A stretch of DNA of 64,000 nt from Mangrovimonas yunxiaonensis (GTDB taxonomy: Bacteria > Bacteroidota > Bacteroidia > Flavobacteriales > Flavobacteriaceae). The position numbers and the translations under genes were made by a program. The stretch is taken from NCBI RefSeq assembly GCF_000733475.1, contig NZ_JPFK01000002.1, forward strand, positions 385,501 through 449,500. The letters run 5' to 3'. The notes under the pieces were generated by a model. The model had not been told where the DNA came from, did not search any database, and worked only from the letters and a program-made list of their open reading frames with translations. Every line of letters begins with the position of its first letter. Positions within the stretch are counted from its first letter, which is position 1. Below are positions 42,375-50,945 of the stretch, one piece after another.

Positions 42375-43127
42375 TTATTTATATGTTTTTAATTTCTCTT
42401 TAGTAAACTCACTCAACACCAAACGGCCGCTTGTTCGTGCGCGTTCTGCTAAAAGCTCATCCCAATGATCTGTGCCTGTCCAGAATATTTTTTTCATTTC
42501 TGCCATGGCTTCTGGGTTATAGGTACATAAATGTTCTGCAGTAGCTTTTACGGCTTCGTCCAACGCTTCTGTGCCTTCAAAAACTTGTGTAAATAAGCCT
42601 TTTTGTTTGGCCCATTCAGCTGAATAAAATGTATTGGCATCAATAGCTATTTGCGACATGGCGCTCAATCCCATTTTACGCTCAATGGCTGGCCCAACAA
42701 CAAATGGTCCAATACCAATGTTTAACTCACTTAACTTAATGGCCGCGAATTTTGTCGCCATACAATAATCGGTTGAAGCCGCAAGGCCAACGCCTCCGCC
42801 CACAGTTTTACCTTGAATGCGGCCAATAATAAACTTTGGGCATTTGCGCATGGCATTAATCACATTGGCAAAACCAGAAAAGAAGACTTTTCCTGTTGCA
42901 GCATTGTTAATGTTTATCAATTCTTTAAAGCTGGCGCCTGCACAAAAGGTTCTATCACCACCACTTTTTAGCACGATGACTTTTATCGCATCATTGGTTC
43001 CAGCGTCGGTAATGGTTTGGGCTAATTCTGCCAAAACATCTCCTGGCAAGGAATTGTGTGCTGGGTGAAAAAACTCGATGTAGCCAACTTCATTTTCTAT
43101 GGTTTGTTTTACGTAAGGTTGTGTCAT
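42375..43127 (-). CDS. Enoyl-CoA hydratase/isomerase of the paa block (PaaF/PaaG type)
   Basis: A 250-residue crotonase-fold protein starting at the ATG at 43127 (MTQPYVKQTIENEVG). The oxyanion-hole segments are FCAGASF and GKTVGGGVGLAAS. One of the two hydratase glutamates is present (E134 in LSELNIGIG) but the other position is glycine (about 114), so isomerase or a specialised activity is as likely as simple hydration. An upstream in-frame start at 43193 would add 22 residues encoded by the intergenic repeat and is rejected. Confidence 0.85.
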   Translation of the reverse strand: MTQPYVKQTIENEVGYIEFFHPAHNSLPGDVLAELAQTITDAGTNDAIKVIVLKSGGDRTFCAGASFKELININNAATGKVFFSGFANVINAMRKCPKFIIGRIQGKTVGGGVGLAASTDYCMATKFAAIKLSELNIGIGPFVVGPAIERKMGLSAMSQIAIDANTFYSAEWAKQKGLFTQVFEGTEALDEAVKATAEHLCTYNPEAMAEMKKIFWTGTDHWDELLAERARTSGRLVLSEFTKEKLKTYK

Positions 43128-43141
43128 GCTTCTTATATTTT

Positions 43142-43210
43142 TGTCATTGCGAGAAACGTAGTGACGTGGCAATCTCCTGTTTAGATGCTTCACTTCTCTT
43201 TGAATGACAT
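43142..43210. repeat. ~70-bp intergenic repeat
   Basis: TGTCATTGCGAGAAACGTAG, TGACGTGGCAATCTC, ending CTTTGAATGACAT. Same family as the other copies; it separates paaZ from the enoyl-CoA hydratase gene. Confidence 0.9.
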
Positions 43211-43216
43211 TTTAAT

Positions 43217-45754
43217 TTATATTAATCCAAATTGTTCAAAATGGTGATTAAGGTGCTTGCGTTCTAATAAATACGACTCGTAACGGTTTAACTCTCCAAA
43301 TACCAAATTCTTTAATTTGGCATCGGGGTTTTCTTTAAAAAACTCGATGTACTTTTCGCGCTGTGCTTTAAATTTCGCAATAGCCGTTTCTAAATCGGGG
43401 TGTTGTAAGGCGTCTAATTTATCTTTTTCTAACTGCGGAAATTGAGCATTTTGTGGAAACTTATCGTAGTTGTACAGACTTGCACGCACCTTATCTAAAA
43501 TCTTTTCAGGTGTAGCGATTTCAAAATCTTGAATCTCCCCTGATGTTATTTTGTAGGTATATTCCAAATGCTCAACCATGTGCTGTGGTGTCATGATTCC
43601 CCATTTAGGCTTGGTCTCTGCTGTTAATTTCGATAAACATGCCTCAATTTTTTCATCGGTCATTTCAACAAAGGTCTCTTGTTTCTTTTCTACCATGGTT
43701 AAAATGGTGGCTACCGCTACTAACGGACTGTCCTTATCTGTTTTTTGACTTTCCGGTCGGTTTTCAAAATTGGCATCAAACACCTCAACGTGCCATTTTA
43801 CAATACCACTTGGATGCTCGGTTGATGCAACATCACGATCTACTTTTTCCTTACAGGTTAATCGCACATAAATGGTATCGTTATGATATAATGGTCGTAA
43901 AAAACGAATGCTATCTAAACCATAATTTGCTGCTACAGGGCCTTTATTTGGATACACGAATAATCCTGCTGCGGCCGAAATAATGAAATAGCCGTGGGCT
44001 GTGCGTTTTTCAAAAATACTACCGTCCAAAGATGTAATATCGGTGTGGGCATAAAAATGATCCCAAGTTAGATTGGCAAAATTCTGAATATCAGAATCGG
44101 TAAGTGTTCGTTTATGTGTTTTTAAAGACATGCCAGGCTGTATGTCTTCCCAATGGTATTTAAACGGGTGCTCTTCAGCTTCCTTATACTGGGCGTTCTG
44201 CTGATAAATGCCTGTAATTTCGGTTAGTGTCGTTGGCGTCCCTTGTATGGCAGTACGTTGTAAATAGTGTTTAATGCCACGCATGCCCCCCATTTCTTCG
44301 CCGCCACCTGCACGTCCTGGGCCACCATGAACCAACGTTGGTAATGGCGAGCCATGACCGGTACTTTCTTTGGCCATTTCGCGGTTGATAACCAAAATAC
44401 GTCCGTGGTGGCTAGCAGCATTTACCACATAGTCCTTGGCAATGGCATCGTTATAAGTTGCTATTGAAGACACTAAAGATCCTTTACCCATTTGCGCTAG
44501 GGTAATCGCTTCGTCTAAATTTTTATACGGCATAATGGTGCTCACAGGACCAAAAGCTTCGGTTTCATGAACCGCCAGATTTTTAAGCGGCTGGTCTTCG
44601 CGCAGTAACATTGGGCTTAAGAAAGCCCCTTTTTGGGCATCGGCGCCTATGGTTTCAACACGGTCTAAATCGCCATAAACCACTTGGGCTGTTTTGGTAA
44701 GTTCCTGCACACGTTCCTTAACTTCGGTGACTTGGTCTTTACTTACCAAGGCGCCCATTCGTACTTCTTTAAGGCGCGGATCGCCTATGGTAACTTTACC
44801 TAGGGCTTTCCCTAAAGCAATTTGCACATCCTCTACTAGGTTCTGCGGTACGATTATTCGGCGTATAGCCGTACATTTCTGACCACATTTTACGGTCATT
44901 TCATTTCTAACTTCCTTGATAAACAGGTCGAATTCTGGTGTTCCCGGCACAGCATCTTCTCCTAAAATGGAGGCATTTAAAGAATCGGCTTCCATATTAA
45001 ACGGTACGGCTTCTTCAATAATGCGTTTATGCGATTTTAACAACCTTCCTGTGGTTGCCGAACCTGTAAACGTCACAACGTCTTGCGATTCTACCGTGTC
45101 TAGAATGGTTCTGGCAGAACCTGTAATTAACTGTAGGGCGCCTTCTGGCAAAATACCAGATGCTATAATTTCGCGTACGACCGCTTCGGTTAAAAACGAA
45201 GTATTTGTTGCCGGTTTTACTACTGCTGGCACACCAGCCATCCAGTTGACCGCACATTTTTCCAACATGCCCCAAACAGGAAAGTTAAACGCATTGATAT
45301 GAATGGCAACACCGCGTTTTGGCACCATAATATGATGGGCCATAAACCGTCCGCCACGAGACAAATCTACCGGTTCGCCTTCTACGTGATAGGGTTGGTT
45401 AGGGAACAGCTTTCGCAAAGAGGCGTTGGCAAACAAGTTTCCAAAGCCACCTTCTATATCTATCCAGCTATCAATTTTTGTTGCCCCTGTTCTGTAGCTT
45501 AATTCGTAAAAATCGGCTTTCTTTTTAACTAGGTGAAGGGCCAATTTTTTCAGCATATTACCACGTTCCTGAAAGGTCATTTTACGCAGTTTTTCACCGC
45601 CTTTGGTTCTTCCGTAGTGGAGAATGTCTGCAAAATTTAATCCTTCGGTGTCTGATAAAGCCACGACTTCTCCGGTAATGGCATCGAACATGGGAATGCC
45701 CTCGCCTTTACCTTCTAGCCATTGCCCTGTAACATAGTTTTGTAATTTCTTCAT
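43217..45754 (-). CDS. paaZ: PaaZ: oxepin-CoA hydrolase / 3-oxo-5,6-dehydrosuberyl-CoA semialdehyde dehydrogenase, with extra C-terminal domain
   Basis: An 845-residue bifunctional ring-opening enzyme. The aldehyde dehydrogenase domain (about 1-520) has E255 and C294 (KCGQKCTAIRR); the MaoC-type hydratase domain (about 530-690) has D565 and H570 in WDHFYAHTD. These match E256, C295, D561 and H566 of E. coli PaaZ. Residues about 696-845 are extra: MTPQHMVEHLEYTYKITSGE and LVFGELNRYESYLLERKHLNHHF resemble a DinB-like DUF1569 domain not found in the ~680-residue proteobacterial enzyme. I start at the ATG at 45754. Confidence 0.94.
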   Translation of the reverse strand: MKKLQNYVTGQWLEGKGEGIPMFDAITGEVVALSDTEGLNFADILHYGRTKGGEKLRKMTFQERGNMLKKLALHLVKKKADFYELSYRTGATKIDSWIDIEGGFGNLFANASLRKLFPNQPYHVEGEPVDLSRGGRFMAHHIMVPKRGVAIHINAFNFPVWGMLEKCAVNWMAGVPAVVKPATNTSFLTEAVVREIIASGILPEGALQLITGSARTILDTVESQDVVTFTGSATTGRLLKSHKRIIEEAVPFNMEADSLNASILGEDAVPGTPEFDLFIKEVRNEMTVKCGQKCTAIRRIIVPQNLVEDVQIALGKALGKVTIGDPRLKEVRMGALVSKDQVTEVKERVQELTKTAQVVYGDLDRVETIGADAQKGAFLSPMLLREDQPLKNLAVHETEAFGPVSTIMPYKNLDEAITLAQMGKGSLVSSIATYNDAIAKDYVVNAASHHGRILVINREMAKESTGHGSPLPTLVHGGPGRAGGGEEMGGMRGIKHYLQRTAIQGTPTTLTEITGIYQQNAQYKEAEEHPFKYHWEDIQPGMSLKTHKRTLTDSDIQNFANLTWDHFYAHTDITSLDGSIFEKRTAHGYFIISAAAGLFVYPNKGPVAANYGLDSIRFLRPLYHNDTIYVRLTCKEKVDRDVASTEHPSGIVKWHVEVFDANFENRPESQKTDKDSPLVAVATILTMVEKKQETFVEMTDEKIEACLSKLTAETKPKWGIMTPQHMVEHLEYTYKITSGEIQDFEIATPEKILDKVRASLYNYDKFPQNAQFPQLEKDKLDALQHPDLETAIAKFKAQREKYIEFFKENPDAKLKNLVFGELNRYESYLLERKHLNHHFEQFGLI

Positions 45755-45762
45755 AATCATTG

Positions 45763-45777
45763 CCTGCAAAAAGCAGG
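45763..45777. repeat. Hairpin repeat before paaZ
   Basis: CCTGC-AAAAA-GCAGG ends 8 bases before the paaZ start codon. Same core as the other hairpins. Confidence 0.8.
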
Positions 45778-45784
45778 TATTTTA

Positions 45785-46106
45785 TTAATTATTTGCTCTA
45801 AATGTTCTATTATCCAAATTCCAATTTAAACTTAAATCAGACCAACTTGGATTCATATCTTCGATTAATTGAATCTTCCAATCTCCTTTCCACTTTTTAA
45901 ACTTTCGTTCTCTTACTGTGGCTTCCTCTCCTGCTTCAATTTCCTCAAAATAAACAAGCTTATCACAATTATATCTAGCTGTAAAAGCCTTTGGATGCAA
46001 CTTGTTTTTTATGTTCTTTTACTCGTTCTTCATTAGTATCTGCTACGCCAATATAAATTACACTATTGGTTTAATTAGCCATTATATATACTACCAGAGT
46101 TCCTTC
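45785..46106 (-). pseudogene. Broken GIY-YIG (URI-type) endonuclease gene
   Basis: Read on the minus strand, YIMAN-stop-TNSVIYIGVADTNEERVKEHK is followed, after a shift, by LHPKAFTARYNCDKLVYFEEIEAGEEA and a C-terminal tail. This is the GIY-YIG single-domain nuclease fold. Two lesions are visible: an in-frame TAA at 46071-46073 where lysine is expected, and a six-base A-run (46005-46010 on the plus strand as T6) that needs five bases to keep frame. The intact part from 45785 to 46000 is open but lacks the catalytic region. Confidence 0.8.
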
Positions 46107-46118
46107 ATCTTTATTAAA

Positions 46119-46143
46119 AGATTCCGCCCTGCCTACGCAGGAA
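46119..46143. repeat. Hairpin repeat supplying the paaJ stop codon
   Basis: CCTGC-CTAC-GCAGG (46128-46141) overlaps the end of paaJ. The final codons (Pro-Ala) and the TAG stop at 46133-46135 come from it. Confidence 0.8.
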
Positions 46144-47344
46144 CTCGTTCAATCACAGCCGCATAGCCTTGTCCAACACCAACACACATGGTAACTAGAG
46201 CATAGCGCTTATTTTGCTCTTGTAGCTCCAAGGCTGCCGAATAGGCAATTCTTGCTCCGGTAACGCCCAGTGGGTGACCTATGGCAATAGACCCGCCGTT
46301 AGGGTTTAGCCTTGGGTCGTTGTCTGCCAAGCCCCAAGCACGTGTGCATGCTAAAGCCTGTGCAGCAAAGGCTTCGTTTAATTCAATAACATCCATATCG
46401 TCCATGGTTAAACCGGCTTTTGCCAAGGCTTTATTAGAAGCTTCTACAGGACCAATGCCCATAACTCTTGGCTCTACCCCTACCACTGCTGAACTAACAA
46501 TTCTAGCCAACGGCTTTAAGTTGTATTTTTTTACAGCTTCTTCTGAAGCAATAATGGTTGCGGCAGCACCATCGTTTAATCCTGATGAATTGCCTGCCGT
46601 TACGCTACCACCTTCTTTTTTGAAAGCGGGACGCAGTTTAGCCAAAATATCCTGGGTAGTTGTTGGTTTTACAAATTCGTCTTTTGAAAAAACAATAGGA
46701 TCTTTTTTACGCTGTGGAATTTCAACAGAAACGATTTCTTTGTCCAAACGCCCATTTTCTTGTGCTTTTGTGGCTTTCATTTGGCTCCAATAGGCGAATG
46801 CATCTTGGTCTTCGCGAGAAATGTTATATTTTTCCGCCAAGTTCTCGGCGGTATTTCCCATACCATCTGTGCCATACATGGCGTGCATTTTAGGGTTGAC
46901 AAAACGCCAGCCAAAAGTGGAATCGTAAAGTTTTGAATCGCCACCAAAAGCCGAAGACGGTTTTGCCATGACGTATGGCCCTCTGGTCATGTTCTCGACA
47001 CCTCCAGAAATAAAGAGGTCGCCATCGCCTGCTTTAATAGCGCGATTGGCATGAATAATGGCCGACAACCCCGAGCTACATAAACGATTTACCGTTTCGC
47101 CCGGAACCGTAAACGGCAATCCCGCCAGTAACGAACACATACGCGCCACGTTACGGTTGTCTTCCCCTGCCTGATTGGCACAGCCCATAATAACATCGTC
47201 GTATGCTTCTTTTGGGATGTTTGGGTTTCGTTTTACAATTTCTGAAATGACCAAGGCGCCTAAATCATCTGTACGTACGGCAGATAACGTGCCTTTGTAG
47301 TTTCCTATTGGTGTTCTTATACCGTCAATTATATATGCTTCCAT
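46133..47344 (-). CDS. paaJ: 3-Oxoadipyl-CoA / 3-oxo-5,6-dehydrosuberyl-CoA thiolase
   Basis: A 403-residue thiolase. The acyl-binding cysteine is C89 (NRLCSSGLSA), with H357 (AIGHPLG) and C387 (CVGVGQG) completing the active site. Length and sequence match PaaJ/PcaF, which cleave 3-oxoadipyl-CoA to succinyl-CoA and acetyl-CoA. The ATG at 47344 (MEAYIIDGIRTPIG) is preferred over one 51 bases upstream encoding an AATC-rich spacer. The last two residues and the stop are supplied by a hairpin repeat. Confidence 0.94.
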   Translation of the reverse strand: MEAYIIDGIRTPIGNYKGTLSAVRTDDLGALVISEIVKRNPNIPKEAYDDVIMGCANQAGEDNRNVARMCSLLAGLPFTVPGETVNRLCSSGLSAIIHANRAIKAGDGDLFISGGVENMTRGPYVMAKPSSAFGGDSKLYDSTFGWRFVNPKMHAMYGTDGMGNTAENLAEKYNISREDQDAFAYWSQMKATKAQENGRLDKEIVSVEIPQRKKDPIVFSKDEFVKPTTTQDILAKLRPAFKKEGGSVTAGNSSGLNDGAAATIIASEEAVKKYNLKPLARIVSSAVVGVEPRVMGIGPVEASNKALAKAGLTMDDMDVIELNEAFAAQALACTRAWGLADNDPRLNPNGGSIAIGHPLGVTGARIAYSAALELQEQNKRYALVTMCVGVGQGYAAVIERVPA

Positions 47345-47433
47345 TTTATTATTTGAGATTATGGATTTACGATTCTTGATTTTTGAAGTTTTCACTGATA
47401 CTTCTTAAATCTTCAATCGATATTCTCCAATCG

Positions 47434-47844
47434 TTAATCATTTGTCCAATTTTTTTGTGTGCGATAAACCACGCCTTTAAACAGTGCTACCAGTTCGTTG
47501 CCTCGTTTAACTTCTATGATGTTAAATCCCAGTTTGTTTTTCACGTTTTCGATTACCGATTCGGCAACCAAATAATCGCCTTCTTCCAAAGCTTCAATGT
47601 GATTGATGCTGGTTTCTATGGATACGGCAAACTTGCCGTGCGTGTTTGCAGCAAACCCAAAAGCTGTATCGGCCAAAGCATAGCTAATGCCGCCATGGGC
47701 TTTTCCCATGCTGTTGAGCATGTCCTTACGAACCGTCATTGCTACGCGGCAGCGCCCAATTTCGCATTCTAAAATCTCGATGCCCAACCACGTACTAAAC
47801 GGGTCGAGCGATAACATTTTATGTGGTATTTGTTCGCCTTTCAA
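47434..47844 (-). CDS. paaI: PaaI hydroxyphenylacetyl-CoA thioesterase
   Basis: A 136-residue hot-dog thioesterase with the PaaI motif HGGISYALADTAFGFAAN (H50, D59 as nucleophile/base). PaaI releases CoA from dead-end phenylacetyl-CoA derivatives. The start is taken as TTG at 47844, overlapping the upstream stop by four bases (TTGA); an ATG nine codons later (47817) is possible. The stop lies inside the ATGATTAACGATTGG motif that follows four genes of this block. Confidence 0.9.
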   Translation of the reverse strand: MKGEQIPHKMLSLDPFSTWLGIEILECEIGRCRVAMTVRKDMLNSMGKAHGGISYALADTAFGFAANTHGKFAVSIETSINHIEALEEGDYLVAESVIENVKNKLGFNIIEVKRGNELVALFKGVVYRTQKNWTND

Positions 47845-48260
47845 AATCTATTGTTTTTTTCTGCTAATTTATGTCCTAACCAGGCCATTGGAATGTACGC
47901 CAGAGCCAAATCTAAAATTATAAACCACGTTGGTGCTGGAATCATGAATGCTGCTGCAATGCCTCCCAATAAAAAGAAACCTCCAATTATCATTGCTATA
48001 GTAAACGTTCTAGTTGCTGCAATTTTCACCGCTATTAAAGCACCTACCAAGGTTCCTATGGCATGTGCCAAAAATGGCATAATGTAATGTTTTGCCTCTA
48101 ACAAATCTGCTGCGGCTTTTATGCCTTCGGTAGTAGACAAATCGGCACCTTCTGGAGGCGGAATAATGGAACCGCTAATGGTGATAATTCCCATATTAAC
48201 CATTCCACCAATAACTATTCCTACTATAACGGCTAGAATATTTCTTAATGTTGCCTTCAT
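47841..48260 (-). CDS. Conserved four-pass membrane protein of unknown function
   Basis: A 139-residue protein with about four membrane segments (near 7-30, 58-82, 85-108, 112-128) and a short soluble loop (about 35-55, PPEGADLSTTEGIKAAADLL). Similar small membrane proteins occur in flavobacteria without assigned function. It overlaps paaI by four bases and follows paaH, so it is co-transcribed, but there is no evidence for a catabolic role. Confidence 0.75.
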   Translation of the reverse strand: MKATLRNILAVIVGIVIGGMVNMGIITISGSIIPPPEGADLSTTEGIKAAADLLEAKHYIMPFLAHAIGTLVGALIAVKIAATRTFTIAMIIGGFFLLGGIAAAFMIPAPTWFIILDLALAYIPMAWLGHKLAEKNNRF

Positions 48261-48278
48261 AATTTCAATTTTAGTTGG

Positions 48279-49454
48279 TTAGTAAAATCTTGAATTATTC
48301 TTTTTCATTTTTCGCAACAAGGGGCTACAACGGTACCTGTCTTCGTGATATTCGTTGTATAGGTTATCCAAGGTATCCACACACCAATCAATTCCTTTTT
48401 CGTCTGCCCAGGCCAACAAACCTTTAGGATAATTAACGCCTTTGGTCATGGCATTATCAATATCTTCGGCTGATGCAATGTTCAAGAACAAGGCGTCTGC
48501 GGCTTCGTTAATAAGCATTACTAAAACGCGATCGAAAATGGTTTGAGCTAATGCTTGATGAGATCCTGAATCAAGTTCAGGATGACAAGTATTTATGATT
48601 TTTCCGTTTTGATCGTAATTATAGTAACCTTTTCCAGATTTTCTTCCTAAATAGCCTGCTTCGCTTAAGCGTTTTTGGGTGAAACTCGGTTTGTATCTAG
48701 GATCGAAATAAAAGGCCGTAAACACGGTTTCGGTTACGGTGTAATTCACGTCGTTTCCAATAAAATCCATGAGTTCGAATGGCCCCATTCTAAACCCTCC
48801 CAGTGTTTTTAATGCCTTATCGATGGTGGCAAAATCGGCTATACCTTCTTCGTAAATCCGTAAGGACTCGCCATAAAATGGTCGTGCCACGCGATTTACG
48901 ATAAATCCAGGCGTGTCTTTAGCTACGGCAACGGTTTTTTTCCAGTTCGTAATCGTTTCAACTGATTGATCCAACACCGCTTTTGAGGTTTGCACCGCCG
49001 GAATGACCTCGACCAATTTCATTAATGGCGCAGGATTAAAAAAGTGAATGCCAACACAACGTTCTGGTTTTTGCAAAGATGATGCGATGGACGCGATAGA
49101 TAAACTAGAGGTGTTCGATGCAATAATGCAATCGTCTGAAACATAGCTTTCCAATTCTGAAAAGACGGTCTTTTTAATGTCTAGATTTTCAATAATGGCC
49201 TCAATGGTCAGGTTGGAATCTGACAAATCCTTTAAGTTGGTAACGTACGTAATGCTATTTTGAATTCTCGCTTTTTCAGCGTTATCAATACGTCCCTTCT
49301 CCACTAAACGACTCATTATTTTTTCTAAACTCGCTTTGGCTTTATCCAAAGCGGCTTGATTGGTGTCGTATAATTTTACCGTACTACCGGCAGTAGCAGC
49401 TACTTGCGCAATGCCGCTTCCCATGGTTCCACTTCCTATTATTCCAACAATCAT
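48279..49454 (-). CDS. paaH: 3-Hydroxyacyl-CoA dehydrogenase (PaaH type)
   Basis: A 391-residue NAD-dependent dehydrogenase. The dinucleotide motif GIIGSGTMGSGIA is at 4-16; FFNPAPLMKLVEV (138-150) and the C-terminal helical domain are standard. In the paa pathway it oxidises 3-hydroxyadipyl-CoA. Residues 290-299 (CHPELDSGSH) are encoded by a dispersed hairpin repeat and interrupt the C-terminal domain after YYNYDQNGKIINT. I start at the ATG at 49454; an upstream start would add an AATC-rich spacer. Confidence 0.92.
   Translation of the reverse strand: MIVGIIGSGTMGSGIAQVAATAGSTVKLYDTNQAALDKAKASLEKIMSRLVEKGRIDNAEKARIQNSITYVTNLKDLSDSNLTIEAIIENLDIKKTVFSELESYVSDDCIIASNTSSLSIASIASSLQKPERCVGIHFFNPAPLMKLVEVIPAVQTSKAVLDQSVETITNWKKTVAVAKDTPGFIVNRVARPFYGESLRIYEEGIADFATIDKALKTLGGFRMGPFELMDFIGNDVNYTVTETVFTAFYFDPRYKPSFTQKRLSEAGYLGRKSGKGYYNYDQNGKIINTCHPELDSGSHQALAQTIFDRVLVMLINEAADALFLNIASAEDIDNAMTKGVNYPKGLLAWADEKGIDWCVDTLDNLYNEYHEDRYRCSPLLRKMKKNNSRFY
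48558..48587 (-). repeat. Hairpin repeat inside paaH
   Basis: ATCCTGAA-TCAAG-TTCAGGAT (48563-48583) is an eight-base-stem hairpin followed by GAC; in frame it encodes CHPELDSGSH. The same peptide signature is common in repeat-derived frames of other bacteria. Confidence 0.85.
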
Positions 49455-49547
49455 TTTTGATTGCTGATTGTCGATTTTCGAATTTTGATTTTCTATTCCT
49501 ATGTTCATAATTTTTTTGATTTTACTTCTAAAATCGTCAATCGTTAA

Positions 49548-49907
49548 TCATTTTAGCTTAATTGATGCTGTTTTAATACTCGAAACAAATATTGAAATCA
49601 ACTCATCATTTTCTTTCATTAATTTTTCAAGATTTTGTGCGTCTGAAAGTGTTTTAGCGCCTTTTTGAATTCTAAGATTAATGTAAGATTCTCTTAATTC
49701 TTTCAGACAAATTTTCATTTTATGCAAAAAATCTCTTGTAGATTCACCACTTCTTGCCTCACCATAATTTAATGCAGAAGATGTAGCTGAACGAATTAAT
49801 TGCTTCGTCAAGTGCTCGGAAGCAAAGGATTTATCAATAGATTTACACAAAAGAATAACATCTATTGCAAATTGAATAAGCCTATCTTCTAACTGATTTG
49901 GTCTCAT
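49548..49907 (-). CDS. Four-helix-bundle protein (23S rRNA intervening-sequence family), copy 1
   Basis: A 119-residue all-helical protein of the TIGR02436 family: FAIDVILLCKSI, SEHLTKQLIRSATSSALNYGEARSG and LHKMKICLKELRESYINLRI are diagnostic. These proteins were first seen in intervening sequences of 23S rRNA genes and resemble the Avd accessory protein of diversity-generating retroelements. Here it sits between paaG and paaH with no rRNA near. AATCGTTAATCATTTT-like direct repeats flank it. It is not part of any known phenylacetate pathway. Confidence 0.88.
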   Translation of the reverse strand: MRPNQLEDRLIQFAIDVILLCKSIDKSFASEHLTKQLIRSATSSALNYGEARSGESTRDFLHKMKICLKELRESYINLRIQKGAKTLSDAQNLEKLMKENDELISIFVSSIKTASIKLK

Positions 49908-49963
49908 TATATAGCTATCCGTTTAAAATCTTAATTCTAACATCAAAAATCTCCAATCGTTCA

Positions 49964-50749
49964 TTATTTTCCTTTAAAAGTTGGTTTACGTTTTTCTACA
50001 AAAGCTGAAACGCCTTCTTCGTAATCTTTAGTTTGAGCTGCTTCGATTTGTAATTTTGATTCTAATGCTAATTGCTCTTCTAAATTATTGGTTAAAGATT
50101 GATTAAACGCTTCCTTAATTTTCCCTAAAGCTAATGTTGGCATATTAGCGAGTTTTAAGGCTAGTTTATTTACTTCTTCTTCAAAATTTTCTAATGGAAA
50201 AACGTTGTAAATCATGCCCATTTTTTCAGCTTCATCGGCAGAGACTTTATCGCCTAGCATGGCCAGAGCTGATGCTTTTTGAAAGCCGATTAACCGTGGC
50301 AAGAAAAAGGTTCCAGCACTATCAGGAATCAACCCAATGAGGCTAAACGCTTGAATAAAGCTTACTTTTTCGTGGGCCACAACCACATCGCACGCCAAAG
50401 CAATGTTTGCTCCGGCACCTGCCGCTACACCATTAATCGCACCAACAATAGGTTTTTTAATGTTTCTTATTCTGGTAATAATGGGGTTGTAGTGTTCCTC
50501 TAGAATTTTTTTGAATCCAGGGTTTAATTCGGGACTCGTTACTTCTTTTAAGTCTTGGCCTGCACAAAAGGCTTTTCCGTTGCCGGTTAAAACCAGTGCC
50601 CTAACTTCGGGATTGGTTTCGCACTCGTCAAAAACTTGTTGTAGGCGTAATGCCATTTCCCGGTTGAAGCTATTAAAAACTTCTGGCCTATTGAGCGTAA
50701 TGTACGCTATGTTGTTTTCAATTTTTAATAGAATTGAATTGCTGCTCAT
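49964..50749 (-). CDS. paaG: PaaG: 2-(1,2-epoxy-1,2-dihydrophenyl)acetyl-CoA isomerase
   Basis: A 261-residue crotonase-fold isomerase that converts the ring epoxide to oxepin-CoA. FCAGQDL (61-67), GVAAGAGANIALACD (107-121) and LIGLIPDSAGTFFLPRLIG (137-155) match PaaG, with D143 as the likely catalytic acid/base. The stop is followed directly by the TGAACGATTGGAGATT motif shared with three other genes of the block. Confidence 0.93.
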   Translation of the reverse strand: MSSNSILLKIENNIAYITLNRPEVFNSFNREMALRLQQVFDECETNPEVRALVLTGNGKAFCAGQDLKEVTSPELNPGFKKILEEHYNPIITRIRNIKKPIVGAINGVAAGAGANIALACDVVVAHEKVSFIQAFSLIGLIPDSAGTFFLPRLIGFQKASALAMLGDKVSADEAEKMGMIYNVFPLENFEEEVNKLALKLANMPTLALGKIKEAFNQSLTNNLEEQLALESKLQIEAAQTKDYEEGVSAFVEKRKPTFKGK

Positions 50750-50830
50750 ACCTATATTTTATTTTTTTAATCCCGAATCAACACTTCGACAAACTCAATG
50801 TGCCAGTTCAAGATGATAAATCTTTCCGAT

Positions 50831-50898
50831 TGTCATTGCGAGGACGAAGAACGTGGCAATCTGTTTTTTGAGATTCCTTCACTTCGTTCGGAATGACA
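50831..50898. repeat. ~70-bp intergenic repeat
   Basis: TGTCATTGCGAGGACGAAGA, GTGGCAATCTG, then GATTCCTTCACTTCGTTCGG ending AATGAC. Nearly identical to 41581-41646. A further partial copy (CTTCGCTTACGCTCTGAATA) lies at 50921-50940. Confidence 0.9.
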
Positions 50899-50945
50899 AC
50901 TCGTTTCTTTTTCTGAAATTCTTCGCTTACGCTCTGAATAACCTG

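Noticed and set aside
43128-43193. N-terminal extension of the enoyl-CoA hydratase
   Set aside because: These 22 residues are encoded by the intergenic ~70-bp repeat; the ATG at 43127 matches the family start.
45785-46000. Intact 71-residue protein-coding gene
   Set aside because: It is the 3' part of a frame-shifted GIY-YIG gene and lacks the catalytic GIY and YIG segments.
46281-46793. 170-codon open frame on the plus strand
   Set aside because: It is antisense to the thiolase catalytic region, shows no family motif, and the minus-strand gene is certain.
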